Shown: positions 63,915-64,000 of the stretch, in pieces
How the letters are laid out: each line of letters begins with the position of its first letter
Position numbering within the stretch: the stretch's first letter is position 1
Assembly (NCBI GenBank): GCA_016709995.1
Contig: JADJLQ010000001.1
Span: 406,001 to 470,000, forward strand
Length of the DNA stretch: 64,000 nucleotides
Source of the DNA: Saprospiraceae bacterium
GTDB taxonomy: Bacteria > Bacteroidota > Bacteroidia > Chitinophagales > Saprospiraceae
Direction of reading: 5' to 3'
Made by a program: the position numbers and the translations under genes
Notes under the pieces: generated by a model
The model's database searches: none
What the model was told of the DNA's origin: nothing
What the model saw: the letters and a program-made list of their open reading frames with translations, nothing else

Positions 63915-64000
63915 AATTCTAAAGCAGTTATTATATCTTCAGTAATGTCATCAATATGTTCTAATCCCACGCTGATCCGCACGAGGTTTGGTGAAATTCC
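63911..64000 (-). CDS. Cys/Met metabolism PLP-dependent enzyme (C-terminal end)
   Basis: Only the last 29 codons lie inside the window, ending at the TGA 63911-63913. They read PNLVRISVGLEHIDDITEDIITALE, the C-terminal helix signature of the cystathionine gamma-synthase / beta- and gamma-lyase / O-acetylhomoserine sulphhydrylase family, whose catalytic Arg is in the LVRISVG segment. Which member cannot be told from this fragment. Confidence 0.85.
   Translation of the reverse strand, partial: GISPNLVRISVGLEHIDDITEDIITALEL

Noticed and set aside
1..64000. CRISPR arrays, tRNA or rRNA genes, transposases, integrases, known defence systems
   Set aside because: None were seen in the gaps or in any translated frame I read; a dedicated tRNA scan could still be run.

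Overview
The window is a chromosomal segment of a Bacteroidota bacterium, most likely of the Saprospiraceae or a close relative. The evidence is a Bacteroidota-type short primary sigma factor, many secreted proteins with type IX secretion (T9SS) C-terminal signals of both type A and gliding-motility type B, DUF4783, DUF6438 and DUF6503 families, START-like and M43 proteins, and TAnnTTTG -7 promoter boxes in front of many genes. No phage, insertion sequence, integrase, CRISPR array, rRNA or tRNA was seen. Most of the window is ordinary housekeeping chromosome.

Layout. 0-9 kb: start of gpmI (cut by the window edge), a DUF4783 protein, then the minus-strand rimP-nusA-infB-DUF2400 operon, mqnC (futalosine menaquinone pathway) and radA. 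9.1-9.25 kb: a probable small structured RNA on the plus strand. 9.4-13.7 kb: DUF6438 lipoprotein, secreted M43 metalloprotease, acyltransferase-like protein, and an ECF sigma factor with a small membrane partner. 13.8-20.2 kb: valS followed by a GH140-type glycosidase (frameshifted), convergent with a GH127/146-type arabinofuranosidase; together they suggest use of pectin side chains. 20.3-25.6 kb: dnaA, a 5'-nucleotidase split into two genes, an A-type Fe-S carrier and an MDR oxidoreductase. 26-28.5 kb: glycogen synthesis genes glgA (frameshifted) and glgC. 28.6-34.2 kb: PHP phosphoesterase-like lipoprotein (frameshifted), purK-purE, dihydroorotase and tilS (interrupted by an in-frame TGA). 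34.3-39.6 kb: topA and small envelope proteins, and a membrane metallophosphoesterase. 39.9-54.2 kb: a surface-protein island with two tandem type A T9SS proteins built from 10 and 8 copies of a repeat of about 108 residues, rplS, and three tandem PKD/type B T9SS paralogues. 54.3-64 kb: threonylcarbamoyl-AMP synthase, S41 protease, Lrp regulator, rpoD, a START-like protein with a basic AT-hook-like tail, a secreted alpha/beta hydrolase, another type B T9SS protein, a DUF6503 lipoprotein and the end of a Cys/Met-metabolism PLP enzyme.

Four genes are broken: GH140, glgA and the PHP gene by single-base indels in or beside homopolymers, and tilS by a TGA next to a damaged catalytic motif. glgA and tilS are hard to lose in this context (tilS is normally essential), so residual sequencing or assembly error is the first explanation to exclude. 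The most unusual intact material is the two-hairpin RNA near 9.2 kb, the 18-copy surface repeat family, and the START-like/AT-hook fusion. I found no convincing new multi-gene defence or mobile system.
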